Notes under the pieces: model-generated | Databases searched by the model: none | The model's input: the letters and a program-made list of their open reading frames with translations, nothing else | Told to the model about the DNA's origin: nothing | Shown here: piece after piece, positions 1-12,384 of the stretch | Position numbering within the stretch: position 1 is the stretch's first letter | Layout: each line of letters starts with the position of its first letter | Position numbers and translations under genes: made by a program | Assembly: GCA_025642075.2 (NCBI GenBank) | Contig: JAODUO010001082.1 | Location: 70,001 to 134,000, forward strand | Origin: Ridgeia piscesae | Lineage: Eukaryota > Annelida > Polychaeta > Sabellida > Siboglinidae | Length of the DNA: 64,000 nucleotides | Reading direction: 5' to 3'

Positions 1-205
1 TGTGTCGTATGTATTTACAAATTCTATTATGTATTTATATAGTGTTATACAATACACACGTATACTTCCGCATAACCATCGTCCCACATCCATACATTAT
101 GACACATTAACCTACTGGCTTTGCTGATTTTGCTGCATCATCGGTAGTAGAAACCTCCGTCCGTTATCTTTATAAGTACTTGCACTTTTTTCGATTTGTT
201 TACCC

Positions 206-252
206 TGCGTGCGTGCGTGCGTGCGTGCGTGTGTCTGTGTGTGCGTGTGCAT
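206..252. repeat. (GCGT)n tetranucleotide repeat
   Basis: A short run of GCGT units grading into GT/GC alternation. It lies about 150 bases upstream of the CpG-rich putative promoter. Alternating purine-pyrimidine composition throughout. Confidence 0.85.
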
Positions 253-399
253 GCCCTCTTGCGGCTCGGTGTCCGTCATTCCGCGGCCTTGTTCTCAGTA
301 CAGTCAACACCCGCCCCCTTCGGCACTACGACCCCGTCCGGCGGCCCCTACTGTACACAGGGGGACCGTCGTCACCCCCATTGTTACGCGATCATTCTT

Positions 400-1025
400 C
401 CGTAACGTCGCCCGAACGTCGCTGCTACGACATCCCCGATTGGGCACGCGCGCCCACCATTCGCCCATCAATCACGACTCGGTCCATTGCTCCGGGCGCC
501 GTGTCTCACCAATCGGCAGCGGCGATCGCCGGTAGTGAATGAGCCGCCGGCCGATACGCGTAGCGATATCGGCTCGAAGTACCGCCCGGCTAAAGAAATC
601 GGTCGGTCCGCTTGAAGACACACGCCACGCAATAAACCCGTCGGCGCCGTCGACCAATCGGCGGGCGAGTCTCAGTTCCGGCGCCGCTCCGGCGAATGGC
701 GAGCGGCGACGCATCGCTGCGTTTCGCCGTCCGCAATCAGCCGTCTGAAGTGCGAGATTGTGCCAATGCCCGCCGGCGACGTTGCGTTTTCTACGTTCGC
801 CGGACACCGCTAAAGCTGTAGGTGAAGCTTCTCGTTTGTCGCCGCAGCGGTGGAATCCGTATTCCGTGTTTGACAGCGCGCAGTCCAATTGTCGGTTGAT
901 TTATCGGGAAGCGAGCGAACGCGAATCCGACTGAATGCTCAGCGATTGGACGCAGTACGAGCGATTGGCGGGTCGGGAGAGTGCGCGGCGGTTGTAGACG
1001 CCGTCCTGGGCGCCTCGGCCGAGAT
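400..1025 (+). promoter_or_regulatory. CpG-rich putative promoter and 5' UTR of the AP-2 gene
   Basis: This stretch is GC-rich and dense in CpG, unlike the AT-rich DNA on either side, and it leads straight into the candidate first coding exon. I see no TATA box at a convincing position, so a CpG-island type promoter with dispersed starts is the likeliest reading. The frame of the exon 1 ATG is closed by a TGA at 897-899, and no in-frame ATG lies between that stop and 1026. A short upstream frame runs from ATG 935 to TAG 997 (20 codons) in another frame, with a pyrimidine at -3; it would be a uORF only if transcription starts before it. The transcription start itself cannot be read from sequence. 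Confidence 0.45.
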
Positions 1026-1034
1026 ATGGCTCAG
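1026..1034 (+). CDS. TFAP2: AP-2 transcription factor, candidate exon 1 (coding part, Met-Ala-Gln)
   Basis: ATG GCT CAG is followed at once by a strong donor (CAG|GTGAGC at 1034/1035). The ATG has G at -3 and G at +4, a good initiation context, and it is the first ATG in its frame after the stop at 897-899. Splicing in phase 0 to 2810 gives Met-Ala-Gln followed by Glu-Arg-Arg-Asp. Vertebrate TFAP2A has several alternative short first exons that all join a second exon beginning Asp-Arg-His-Asp, so both the junction position and the phase fit the family. This start lacks the first-exon peptide with a sumoylation-type lysine found in the main vertebrate isoform. Another first exon may lie upstream of the window. 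The call rests on donor quality, phase, initiation context and CpG-rich surroundings, not on protein similarity, as only three residues are coded. Confidence 0.5.
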
Positions 1035-2485
1035 GTGAGCCCCATTACATCGACGGAAAGCAACAGTGGAAGACTTGCAAACGGCGGCGTGCACTACAAA
1101 CGCGGTGGTGGTGATAATTCCACAGACACGGGTGGCCGCGAAAAGGCCTCGCGACGCGACATGCCGTCCGCTTTCGGGCTCGTAGAATCGGAGGTTCGTG
1201 CGTGCGTATGTGTTTGTGTATGTCCGTGCGTGTGCGTAAGTCGCTGGTCGCTATTAATCACGGCGTCGTATACCTGTCTGTCTTGCGGCCGTCGCCAGTG
1301 GGGATGTTGTCCGTGTGCACGGTCATCGCCGGCTGGGTCGACTCAGGGATCGGGGACAACGCCGGGAGCTGTGCTTGAGTGGCAGGCGAGGCGAGGCACG
1401 GCGGAGGCGGCCGATGCCTCCGGTCGCCGGCGGCAGTATCGCCCGCTTCATAGGGGCGGTCGTGTCGCGGCGCTCGGGACCGTGTTATTGTCTGTCGGGT
1501 CTGCGACAGAGATCGACGTGAGCGGAGGTTCCTGTCTCTCGGATGTTTCTGTCAGATTGTTTCTTACGTTGAACGCGTGTGTCTCGGTGTACGCTCGGTT
1601 TGTGGTTAGGGTAGGTAGCCTCGTAGATGTGTGTCGCCCGTATTGTTACATTCACGATAATAACAACCATTCTTATGTGTGCGTGCAGTATATTAAGTAC
1701 TCGTACCCACGCAAACATTATATACAGTTATTGTTTTCAGCGAGTGTCTCTCTTTTATGTGGCTGACACGCCCCCCTATAATATAGTACATATCTATTCA
1801 GGAACAACGCGTTTGTCAACATTGTGTAGAGAAGTAAACTATGAGGATCTCGTATCTTTGAGAAGAGCCTAAACGTTAAAACATACCCATGTGTCTTCAC
1901 GATCGCGATCTCTGAATCTTCCCGATTCAACACCCACGTGTGCGTGAGTGGGAAAATGCGAACATGTGCGCGAGCATTTGTATACCTGTGTATGCCCGCA
2001 TGCATGTCGATGATTCAGCCAGCGTTTGTTGATGGTCTTGCGTTTGACGGCGGGTGTATGTGTATGCGTGTGTGTTTATGCGTGTATAATTACGTCTTTG
2101 TTCCGCGGCTGTCACACACCCCCTGGAATTATAACTGCTGAAAAGAGCCGTATGTGAACATTCGCTGAGTCATCGACGTTCCAGTCACGAAGTTCGTAAT
2201 TGTTGACACACACGCGCACGTTGGACTCAATATGGTCCAGTCACTTAAATTTGACTCGGTCGTTAGTGGTTTTCTTGTACAGGTGTATACCGGTATTGAC
2301 CATTATTGCTACTATTGTTGCTGCTGTTGTCACGGGGTTAGCGAGTGTGTGTAAGCGGTCAGCAGGTGTTAGTTTCATAAGGAGTCTAAACGCCTTTGTT
2401 AGTGATGGTGGTCCAAGGTAATGATGCGTGGAAATGTCACTTGTATGACGACGATGTTTAGAAGCCCGAATTTTGTCATCTGCGT

Positions 2486-2526
<41 letters not shown>

Positions 2527-2809
2527 ATGCGTGCGCGTGTGTGTATATGTGTGTAATACTGTGAATGTGTGCATGTCTGCGCGTGTGTGTGTATAGCAAC
2601 AATATAAGGCAACCACATGCTAAAATATTGAAACGACTATGGCAGACGAAAATTGTTCTTTAGGATTTATTCGATGCTACTCTATTATTTCCATATTTTC
2701 TTCACACAAACGTAAACGAATGCATACGTAATGCAACTGAAAAGTTGCTAATAATTAACTGATTCTGGTTAGGATCACGTGATTAACATCATCCGTCTTT
2801 TCACTTCAG
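1035..2809 (+). other. Intron 1 (about 1.8 kb)
   Basis: Runs from GTGAGC to a good acceptor (TTTTCACTTCAG) at 2809. It contains GC-rich sequence for its first 600 bases, GCGT/GTGT-rich patches near 1195-1235 and 1925-2095, and a (GT)n tract at 2487-2525. The open frame continuing from exon 1 to 1766 is intron read-through without recognisable protein features. No further gene is seen. Confidence 0.45.
2487..2525. repeat. (GT)n microsatellite
   Basis: About 19 uninterrupted GT units in intron 1, followed by a mixed GCGT/GTGT segment to about 2593. The histidine/threonine-rich frames that cross it come from the repeat. Confidence 0.95.
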
Positions 2810-3268
2810 GAGCGGCGTGACTTGAGCGGCGCGCACGGCGCACTGGAGCCGCTAGGTGGCTCTGGCGTCGGCGGTCCGACGTCGTTCGCCAACACGCATC
2901 GGTTACGTCACACGCCGACGACAACGGACTTCCAGCCCCCCTACTTCCCGCCTCCCTACGTCCCTCAGCAGCCCGTCGACTTTCCCCACCCTCATGCCCA
3001 CGTCAACCCTGACCCCTACCTGGCCCTGAACCACTACAGTACTCCGCACCACCAGCAGTATGTTACACCGACGGAGCGACATCATATCCTCGCGAACGAC
3101 GCGCTACAGCGCAGCTTCGCCAACGCGTACGACTCGAGACGGAGCGAGTATGCCCCCGTGTCGCGACCCGACGTGCTCATGCCACCCCGCGGCCCGCACG
3201 ACTTACCGCACGAGTCCCCCTACCTCGGCATGCCCGGCAGTGGCATCACGGGCATTGAGGACGCTCAC
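2810..3268 (+). CDS. TFAP2: AP-2 transcription factor, exon 2 (N-terminal transactivation region)
   Basis: 459 nt, phase 0 at both ends, giving residues 4-156. The acceptor is TTTTCACTTCAG at 2809 and the donor CAC|GTGAGT at 3268/3269. The protein begins Glu-Arg-Arg-Asp, matching Asp-Arg-His-Asp at the start of vertebrate TFAP2 exon 2. Residues 43-53 read DFQPPYFPPPY, the diagnostic AP-2 PY-type transactivation motif. It is followed by a proline/histidine/tyrosine-rich stretch with a DPYLALNHYS segment resembling the SHVNDPY-SLN block of vertebrate AP-2. A later arginine-rich patch (DSRRSEY) fits the family's RRDYRR position. The product acts in the nucleus by recruiting coactivators. Codons are strongly GC-biased compared with the flanking introns. 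Assignment is secure from this motif together with the downstream exons. Confidence 0.95.
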
Positions 3269-5314
3269 GTGAGTTTGGTTTCGTTTTCCCTAGTCCTTTC
3301 GTTTTGTGTGGTGTGTCTGATGAAATAAATAAAGCGTTAAGAAACACACAATTATAAAATAGGCATCATTGCTATTTTAATAAAACAAATGTACAACTAC
3401 AAAATATTAGTAGTCCATATTGTAACACATCATAATAATATACAGTTCAAATAAATATAGTTATAATTAGTGTGCACCTGTTAGTTATCACCATTCCAAT
3501 TTAAAATAATTACAAAAACATACGGAATCGTTGTTAACAATATCCTATCAGCAATACATAATTAGCATAATGTATCATAAGTAGTAGGATAATAATTTAC
3601 GACAATAAATCTAAAAATAACACGAAGTGTTTTCACTGCATGATACAAAACATCATTCATTAGTAACGAAAAAACCATTAGTTAGTGTATCAACACCAAC
3701 AATTACAACAATAATCGTGATTGTTGAAGTTACAAATAGTAGTAGTAATAAGTAGTAGTAATAATAATAATAATAACAATAATTATAATAATTATAACAA
3801 CACTAATAACTACCATAATGCTTAAGAGAATAGTAACACATTCCAAATTACCATGATTTTTAATCTAGATTATACAAGATTATAATAGCTTACAAATCAA
3901 TCTTTAAGATTTAGCAGTATAGGACATGTATACCAGATCAAAATTCGGTCGTATTTTGAGACAACACAGGCTACGAGTACCACGCCTCCGATACAGGTGG
4001 ATTTACCTTGTACGGATCAATACGAGCCGACAAAAAACTTCATTGATCCAACTTGCATTTGTCAGAAGCCGCGGTTTTAATTAGATGCGTGTAGGTTAAT
4101 TATTGACGACTTTCCGGCGGCGAATTAAAATGTCATAACGCTGCGTGACGGTGAAACGGTCGGTGGCTATAGATACGTCGCAAGGACCCGGGTTTGGAAC
4201 GGCCGCACGTCATTTAGCCTAATTTAGTCCCACAGTGACCCACAGTGACCATCAATACGCCCTATGTGGGCGCAGTTATTTTAATACTAAATCTGAATGG
4301 GTGTTGTGAAATAAATTTTAGTATTACCAAATAGGCCGGGTGGAATTATTGATTTTAAGATCATAAAGTGTAGTTATTATTACTATTGCAAGCATGAAGT
4401 TGCTGTTACCTTATAACACAAAATAAGGCGATTGTAGTTATTGGTACACATTGATGTTACTACAAAACAGGTCGAGTGTCGTTAATAATACAAAAGTTAA
4501 ACGTAGGAACACTAGGGTCCGATCTAGTGTAGTTATTGATCCCAAGACAACAATATTTCATTGACCTAACTGGCTGGGCAAACGTAATGACATTATAATC
4601 TTAGAAATTTGCTTAACGTACCTAAGGAGAAACTGTCTGACTGCAGTTATTCATATTAAAAAATAAATGACTTAGTTTATTTATCGATATAAACATTAAC
4701 CTATTGGAATTATATTATGACTAATAAAGTAAAGAATCTAAACATCTTTACACGGATAAAATGGTACCGCAGACAAACGAACTTGTTAACTAAAATCCCG
4801 TGCGCCGATAAGATGTATCTTATAAGCGTATTTATATGTAGTGCCACTGTCAACAATACTCGTTCAGTCCGCGCGCTCTCGCCCCCGGCTTTGATATTTG
4901 CAGTTCAGCATTTGTCACAATCTGTCGCGTTGCAAGCGCTAAATCTGTGGCGTTGCGGCTGTTTATTGAGACAACGCACGAACGGGTCTTGCATTGAAAC
5001 GTACAGTGCGTGCAAAAAGTGTTTTATTTTGCGAAATAACAATGGTAATCAACAACAATAGACACGCCCGGCCTATGTGCCACAACGTCCCACCGGTTCT
5101 TTATCCAGAAACAAATCGACACCAATTCATCTCCGACAGGTCGCTTTGAAAAACCGGAATCAGCCTCTCGATAAATCTAGCGCGCAAGCTTTCAGTCCGC
5201 CGCGTATTTAGCGTGGCTATTGACAGAGTTGACAGATTTGTCAAAAAACGGAATCCGTCATTCGATTGCACGCTGAAAGCCGATAATTCCTCACTTCCCG
5301 CGGATGCTAGTGAC

Positions 5315-5315
<1 letters not shown>

Positions 5316-5394
<79 letters not shown>
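5316..5394. repeat. (TA)n microsatellite
   Basis: A pure TA dinucleotide run of about 39 units in intron 2. It creates Tyr-Ile frames on both strands, which are not genes. Confidence 0.97.
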
Positions 5395-5396
<2 letters not shown>

Positions 5397-8335
5397 ACAT
5401 GGATGACCTAGACTGTTCTACAGGGTGATGTCTTCGCCAAGACAACAACGCGCCAATTCGGTTTTAGTGATTGCACCAAACACGGTTTCCTGAACCGTCG
5501 AATGCATTCGTTGTGGTTACGTTTTTTCTATAAAGAGGAAAACAAGACTATTTAATTGCTCGTGATTCACGAAGGCATAGCTGTGGCGATGATGGCGCCT
5601 CTCCCGCAGCGTCATCAACGCAGCAAGCGAGGCAAGACAAACACGCGAACCATTGTCAGCGCCATTACCTCCGTTACAGAACCGCAGGCGCGCGCTTTAA
5701 GGTTATCAAACATCACACTCGGCTGAATCCCACAGAATCAGGAAGACCGGTTCTCGTTCGCTGACTACGGATTCATGCCGTGCGCCAATCTGTCCATGTG
5801 CAGAGAAATGAACCAGATTAAACGACGGTGATAACGATGGATTCGCCATCGATATCTGCGACAAGCCTTCTGACGCAGATGTTACGGGCTGCTGCTACAG
5901 CGCGAGCTATGCTTTTTGCCGTTAGCGTCTGGCCTGCTCAGCACATGCACAGCACAGCAGAAACGGAAATATCTCGTCGTTCTAGTACTGCGGCAGTAGC
6001 TGAAATGCCACCGTTTGACCCACTTTATTCCGCGAAAGTACAATCACTTACTGCACTAGCCAATAGTAATTATTAATAACCTGTTTGATGCTTTTGCAAC
6101 TAATAATAATGATGACACTATTTATGGACGTGACAGAGAATAGTCAAGGTTGTTAGTCGAGTCCAATATATATATATTCGTCAAGCTGCCAACATGAATG
6201 TTTTATAGGCTTTTTTTGTACAAACTAATGTGGCAAAACGCGATGAGTATAGTATGACGTACACGCTAAAAAAGTTCGATGAATAATTGATATGTGATCA
6301 ATACTGTGTCTCTTGAATGGCAACGTGTGATTAATATTCCAGCTATTTTCGCATATTTATTTAGACATGCTCTTGTCAACAAAACCGAACAGCGCGTTTA
6401 CATAAGCCATTATTGTGAAAACAATACTGATTATGATATTATCATCATAATAATATATATCGTGTCACACCTGTGAACATATTTATGTATGTACACGTGA
6501 CAGCGTATATACATAACTAACACTTTTAATGAGCGACATGCTGACTACAAGGACTGTATTATATCGTGTAGTTTACACGTAATCCTAAATACAAAATTAC
6601 CATACGCCGTTATATATGGCGGGTGCTTAAATGTATTTATCTTTGACCCAACGAGTGCACTCCAGGCGATTCTAATCGGGCTGAAAGTTCCATAAGTTAT
6701 CTCCTGTATTGGTCTAGTGCTGGCGCGATAACGGTCCTACATGGTGGCCGAATATTTCAACACCCCAGTGATTCTTTGGCGGACGGGGTGGGGGCAATGG
6801 GCGGGTTGTTCTTCCATCAGAAATGGCGATAAAGCTACGCTACGAAGCTTAAGATGTGGGCGAGTTTTTTGATAAGTTATACGTGTGCTCATGTTCGATG
6901 GTTATTTGACAAAATTAATTAGAGCTTAGTGTGCATTATATTCATGAATACAATGGCTTTCGAGCGACCCATAATGCACCACTCTCAAAATGTATCCTTA
7001 AACCTTATTTGGAGAAAGAAGATTTCAAAAATGGAATATTTATATTAGCTTGTATATAAACTAGATAAATCGACGTGTTATGTACAGACACATCTGGAGT
7101 ATCTCGTCGCGGTTTTATGCTTCCGGTGTGAACATCTGCTATTAATTGTATACAAAATACAACCGGGAAACTGGATGGTCAAGTCCTTTATTACAAATAA
7201 CAATTTACTGTTTAGAAACGTGATCCGAATAAACAGAACTTCTGTGTTGGATTCATAACGATTTTTTCTGTCCGTGAGACCGAGTTCATTCGAAACCTCG
7301 ACACAAAAGAAACGGCACCGATCGTAAAGTGTTCGTGCAACTCTCGGGCGTGTTTCCCTGGAGGAAAAAACACCGAACTGATGTCTGGTTAGGCGAACTC
7401 TAGGGTCGTAAAACAGGGCTTGGTGAAGCAACGTAATATCCACTCCTCGACAACCGAGATCGCGTTCCGATTGAAGCTTGGCCGTATCTGAGTGATACAT
7501 TACCGGGCAGTACCGCGTGGCGCCGGGGCAAAACACGATAAATATCGGCACTGATCCGACGTTATCGCCTTGCAACTTTTCCCGGTTTGACGTGTCAACC
7601 AAATCCAGCGCAACGTTGCGAGAGGGTTGTTATAATTATCAACCCGCGGGGTGCCGATGTATTGACAGGAAATCGCAGTCGGGGTGCATGAAGTAACCCG
7701 CTGTCTCACCGTCGTTAAACAGAATTTTCGCGGGTCTTATTAATGAAGCCGAATATCGAGCGATAATTACCAGCCTTCGGCGGCAGATGGTGTTCGCCGA
7801 CTATCGATACCTAACATGACGCAATCTGTCTCAGGGTCTGTTTTCAGCTTTGTTAATAACACCGTACTTTTTAAACTAAACATACTCGTGCCCTACACGT
7901 AAGTATAGTATTGATTACCTCGTAAATATAGACGGGAAAGTTGCCAGAAAAATGCGTTCACAACTTGTTATGACAACGCGTGTTGTTCATCAGCTGTTTT
8001 TTACGTTGCCATTTTTGTAGTTCTTCATGTGTATAATAACAACCATTAATGAATAACCACTTCTGCACGTGGTCATTCATATTAGTTTTGGTTTATTCTT
8101 ACCACTGTTAATAATAATTATATGTGTGAACATAGATTTGGTGACAAGACACTGTTTAACAGTAGCACACATGTCCTCTTTTAACATCTCTTTATACTAA
8201 ACGTTTTTAGTTTTAACGTCAATAGATACTATTATACAGTAATGGTAACATAATTTATCGAATATATATGTGTTTAACTTAATGTCGACGAGAACACGGT
8301 AGCGTTAATTTCACCGACGGTGTATCCATAATTTG

Positions 8336-8383
8336 GACGTTAACGTCAACACTAGAGTTGACGTGAACACTGTACGTTAACGT
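8336..8383. promoter_or_regulatory. Cluster of ACGTTAACGT palindromes and a TGACGT inverted repeat
   Basis: GACGTTAACGTC (8336-8347) is a perfect 12-bp palindrome and ACGTTAACGT recurs at 8374-8383. Between them ACGTCAAC (8343-8350) and GTTGACGT (8357-8364) form an 8-bp inverted repeat around a 6-nt loop. TGACGT is the half-site of CRE/bZIP factors. The density of dyads in 48 bases is directly visible; a regulatory function is inferred only. Confidence 0.3.
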
Positions 8384-8862
8384 CAGTCACTGTTTGGTCA
8401 TTCGCGACGCAAATTACCTTGCGCGCAGCCATAAAAACGTGCACACTGTAAATTCATCCATAGCCGTAATCGAATCGCGCGGTTTTTGCTGTCAGGAAAC
8501 GCGTTATTATAATGCCTTCTTAAATACCGCCCGGTGCTCGGATAATCGGCCTATTCAATTTAGCTCGTGCGCGCAAACCAGATAAATCTGCGCATCCATC
8601 AAAAGGGCGACATTGCCGCGTAACCAAATCCGCCATAGACGTCTGCTTCTTGAGTATAATCACTTTCGTCACTACAAGTTCAACTGCGTCCGGGGAATGT
8701 CGTTGCAGATATTTGCAAAACGAGAAAGTCTACTACAGCAGCAGGTCTCTTCGCGAAATAATTACTCAAACGTTTACTTTTTGGCGAGAGTCTTCTTAAT
8801 TTTCTGTTATATCATTTTTATTCATTTCTGAGACGGTAAAAAGATATAAACACCTATGTAGA

Positions 8863-8865
<3 letters not shown>

Positions 8866-8954
<89 letters not shown>
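8866..8954. repeat. (AT)n microsatellite
   Basis: An uninterrupted AT dinucleotide run of about 44 units in intron 2. Confidence 0.97.
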
Positions 8955-8956
<2 letters not shown>

Positions 8957-9325
8957 GAGCTTACGTTCAGGTTTTGGAGCTGGCTTACAACTCGTGAGAA
9001 CAAGAACACGAGAAGGCTTAGCGATGATACATCTAAGTTGGCCGGAAAAGAGCCCTAGTAATACCGACAATGAGAACGTGTAAATATCCTACTGCGACAG
9101 GCCGACTGGGACGGACCGACGACATGAGCCAATGGGGCCAGATGCCGTCGGCGATACCCCGAGCAAGAGCCGTCGTCGGTGGACGATAAGGTCCGCCCAC
9201 GATGTCGCACTTTCGCTGCCTCGTGCGCTATCGTTGCTGACATCGGTTCGGTAGTGATTCGGTCCGGTTCGTGGGCAACGGCGGGTAGCGGTGAATGGCG
9301 ATGTTAGACAGAGGTGTCAGCGACG

Positions 9326-9531
<206 letters not shown>

Positions 9532-12005
9532 GTTATTAAACCTTACATCAAACACAACATTAACAATTATTATCACATTTGTGATGATAATAATAACAAT
9601 GGTATAGTACAATTCCTACCATTCAAGTTTATACCAGATACATGTCAATTAAACTGCAGGTGATATTTGTATACAGTTAACAAAATCAATTAGAACAGTA
9701 CAGAACAGTGAGTGTGTGTGAATAATTATATTCTAAACCAACAATCAAACTCAAACTTATTCTATCATTTCTGAACTGTGAAAGGTAGCGATAGGCCGTC
9801 CAGTTCGTGGTAGTCGTAAAGATCTATGTACGGCAAGTGTAACGGCAAAATTCATAACACCATAGACGTATTCATCACAATGACATAGTCACCGTAACGG
9901 CAGACTGAATAAGAGTGTCACTTCCATTCTTAATAACTTTGTGATAACACGAACGTCGTAACCATGACAACGGCACGGCACGACGCCGACGACTGCATGA
10001 TTAGATCAGCAGTGATACCGCAGCAGTGCCTGTTTACGCATCGGTGAAACGAGGCCAGACAATGCGCGGCAACAGTAACAACAATGCACCCCGGACCATA
10101 CACGAACTATACTCGCGGGTGAATAGCGTCGTAAACAAACGCTCCATACAGTTGCCGCTGTAAACACTCACGCGAAAGAGCGGCCACTTCGTAAGCGCTT
10201 CGGCAAACATAAACATCCCATTGAGCGTCGCAGCTACCGCCACCGTATCAAGTACTGTCCACATGAGCCAAAGAGTAGATCCCGTAAGACGTCTGTCAGA
10301 CAAACAGCGGTCGGGTTAATACGCGAACGAATGACGCAACGAACGGGTCCGTTTGTTACCGAGTCTACGTTACGAGTTAGAAAGTATCCAGTATTCAGAC
10401 AAATGCTCCGTTGCTAGCGCTGTGCTTCAAATGCTAATTTAATTAACTGAACATTTAGAAATAGTCAAATGTCAGATCACATAAGCCATTATGTGATAAA
10501 TAACTACTGTCTCGTTTCAATACCCAAAATGGAATATTAAAATATAAATTATACATAAAATATTTAGTCCATTTTTACTATGTCAAGTTGCATAAAAATG
10601 ACGAATGAACGTTGGCGCATTCCACGGTTATCTCTACAATTCGCCATCTTGATATTAAAAATATAATTTCCAGATGTTTGCCAGCCGGAAGTTTGTCACG
10701 ACGTTTACTAACGAAGGGTCGCAACAAGTAATCTACTTATTCTAAAACTATATTTCATTTTACCGGACGTGATTTATATATGTATTAATAGTGCAAGATA
10801 TTAAGCCGGTTCCTTTCGAAATAATACTGCATTTGTGGAGGTTTTACTAAATAGAACGCCCACAGGCACTGTATGACGTCTACGCTGACATTCGTCTTTT
10901 AATCGCGTTAATGTGACGATTGAACCGATTAGAGTTTTTTTTTATCGAAGGTCGGTTGTTATCGAAGAAATAATTCGCCAGCAGCAGTTAGCGACGCCCT
11001 GAATATTTGATTCGTTAAAAGTAGAAGGACCCCGTCATATAAAGACCCATAAAAATTGTCAAAAGAATGTTTGTAATTTATGTCTTTAAATATTATAATG
11101 AAACAATTAATAATATAATGTTAGTGTTGATTTGTAAATAAATCTAAATAGTAAATCATTACCCAAGTACTTCGTTCAACAGTGTAGTGGTGAAAAGAAT
11201 AGTACGAGGTTCAAAAGTCTTTTGTCATAATTTATATTAGGTTAATCACGTTTAATCACGCTTGATTTATTTTCGCAATCCTCTGGTGATCACGTGCAAT
11301 GCGGGTCACATTATTCATAACATTTATAACTGCAATTATATAGATGCCTTAATTACACAACGAAAGTTATTTATTTATAAATAAAGAAGGGGTAAATCCT
11401 GCATATCACAGTAAAGCAACAGTAATAATCTATAATGAAGGAACAATAAAAAGCAAATAACATTGCCATAACACAAACACCTGGGAAGAAAGTCAAACAC
11501 GGTATACACAGCGATCCTTAAACTACATCGTTGTTCATTTCATAGTAAAACGAGGAGCACAATTATAGCTTGAGAGCGGTAATAAATCGCTCGGAGTCAG
11601 CGGATAGTCGCCGAAGAGATCCAGTTGTCTGTCTACCGCCTTCGTCACGCCGTCTGCCTCGGGGAAGGGACCAAAGATTATAGGGGCAGAGAACTACCAG
11701 TCGGGCTATTAACGTACGCTAGGCCCCATTTGCAGCTCACCGACGCTCCACGATAGTTTCCAAAACGGCGCGATTATTTTCCGAATACGCGGTATGTTTA
11801 TACTTACTCGAGTCGACAAAGCGCAGCCTCATTAAATGGTAACACAACCTGTGACACATTGTGTCGAGTTAGTGCGAAACGATCAAACGATAGAAACTAA
11901 TAATCGTTATTTTGTGTGATCAACCGGCGTGACCCAACACAAAGACGGGCGGGACATGTAGAACTATGTTGAGGTGTATTCACAGTAATGCAGGCCGACA
12001 CTCAC

Positions 12006-12041
12006 GCGTGCGTGTGCACACACGCGTGCGTGTGCACACAC
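12006..12041. repeat. Two tandem copies of an 18-bp alternating purine-pyrimidine unit
   Basis: The unit GCGTGCGTGTGCACACAC occurs twice head to tail and each copy contains the palindrome GTGTGCACAC. It sits about 75 bases before the pentanucleotide array. Confidence 0.75.
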
Positions 12042-12114
12042 GCACACAGAATAAAACGATATAATAGTATATGTAATGTCATACCTTTATAGTTTTGCAA
12101 TTTTCGCCGAGAAA

Positions 12115-12384
12115 TTATGTTATGTTATGTATGTTATGTTATGTTATGTTATGTTATGTTATGTTATGTTATGTTATGTTATGTTATGTTATGTTATGTT
12201 ATGTTATGTTATGTTATGTTATGTTATGTTATGTTATGTTATGCTATGCTATGCTATTATGCTATGCTATGCTATGCTATGCTATGCTATGCTATGCTAT
12301 GCTATGCTATGCTATGTTATGTTATGTTATGTTATGTTATGTTATGTTATGTTATGTTATGTTATGTTATGTTATGTTATGTTA
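12115..12384. repeat. (TTATG)n pentanucleotide array with an internal (CTATG)n block
   Basis: ATGTT units fill 12115-12240 and 12315-12384, and ATGCT units fill 12241-12314 with one slippage break near 12256-12260. All three forward frames stay open because 15 nt of the array encode Met-Leu-Cys-Tyr-Val with no stop, so the 96-160 codon frames here are repeat artefacts. Confidence 0.97.

Noticed and set aside
981..1766. A 261-codon frame continuing past exon 1
   Set aside because: After the strong donor at 1034/1035 it reads through intron and GTGT repeats; it also begins with a non-ATG codon. Only the Met-Ala-Gln part is used in the gene model.
7078..7602. A 174-codon frame on the - strand in intron 2
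   Set aside because: The longest frame in non-repetitive intron DNA, but I see no known motif, no splice sites of note and no codon bias like that of the AP-2 exons. Chance length in moderately GC-rich DNA is the simplest reading. A profile search would decide.
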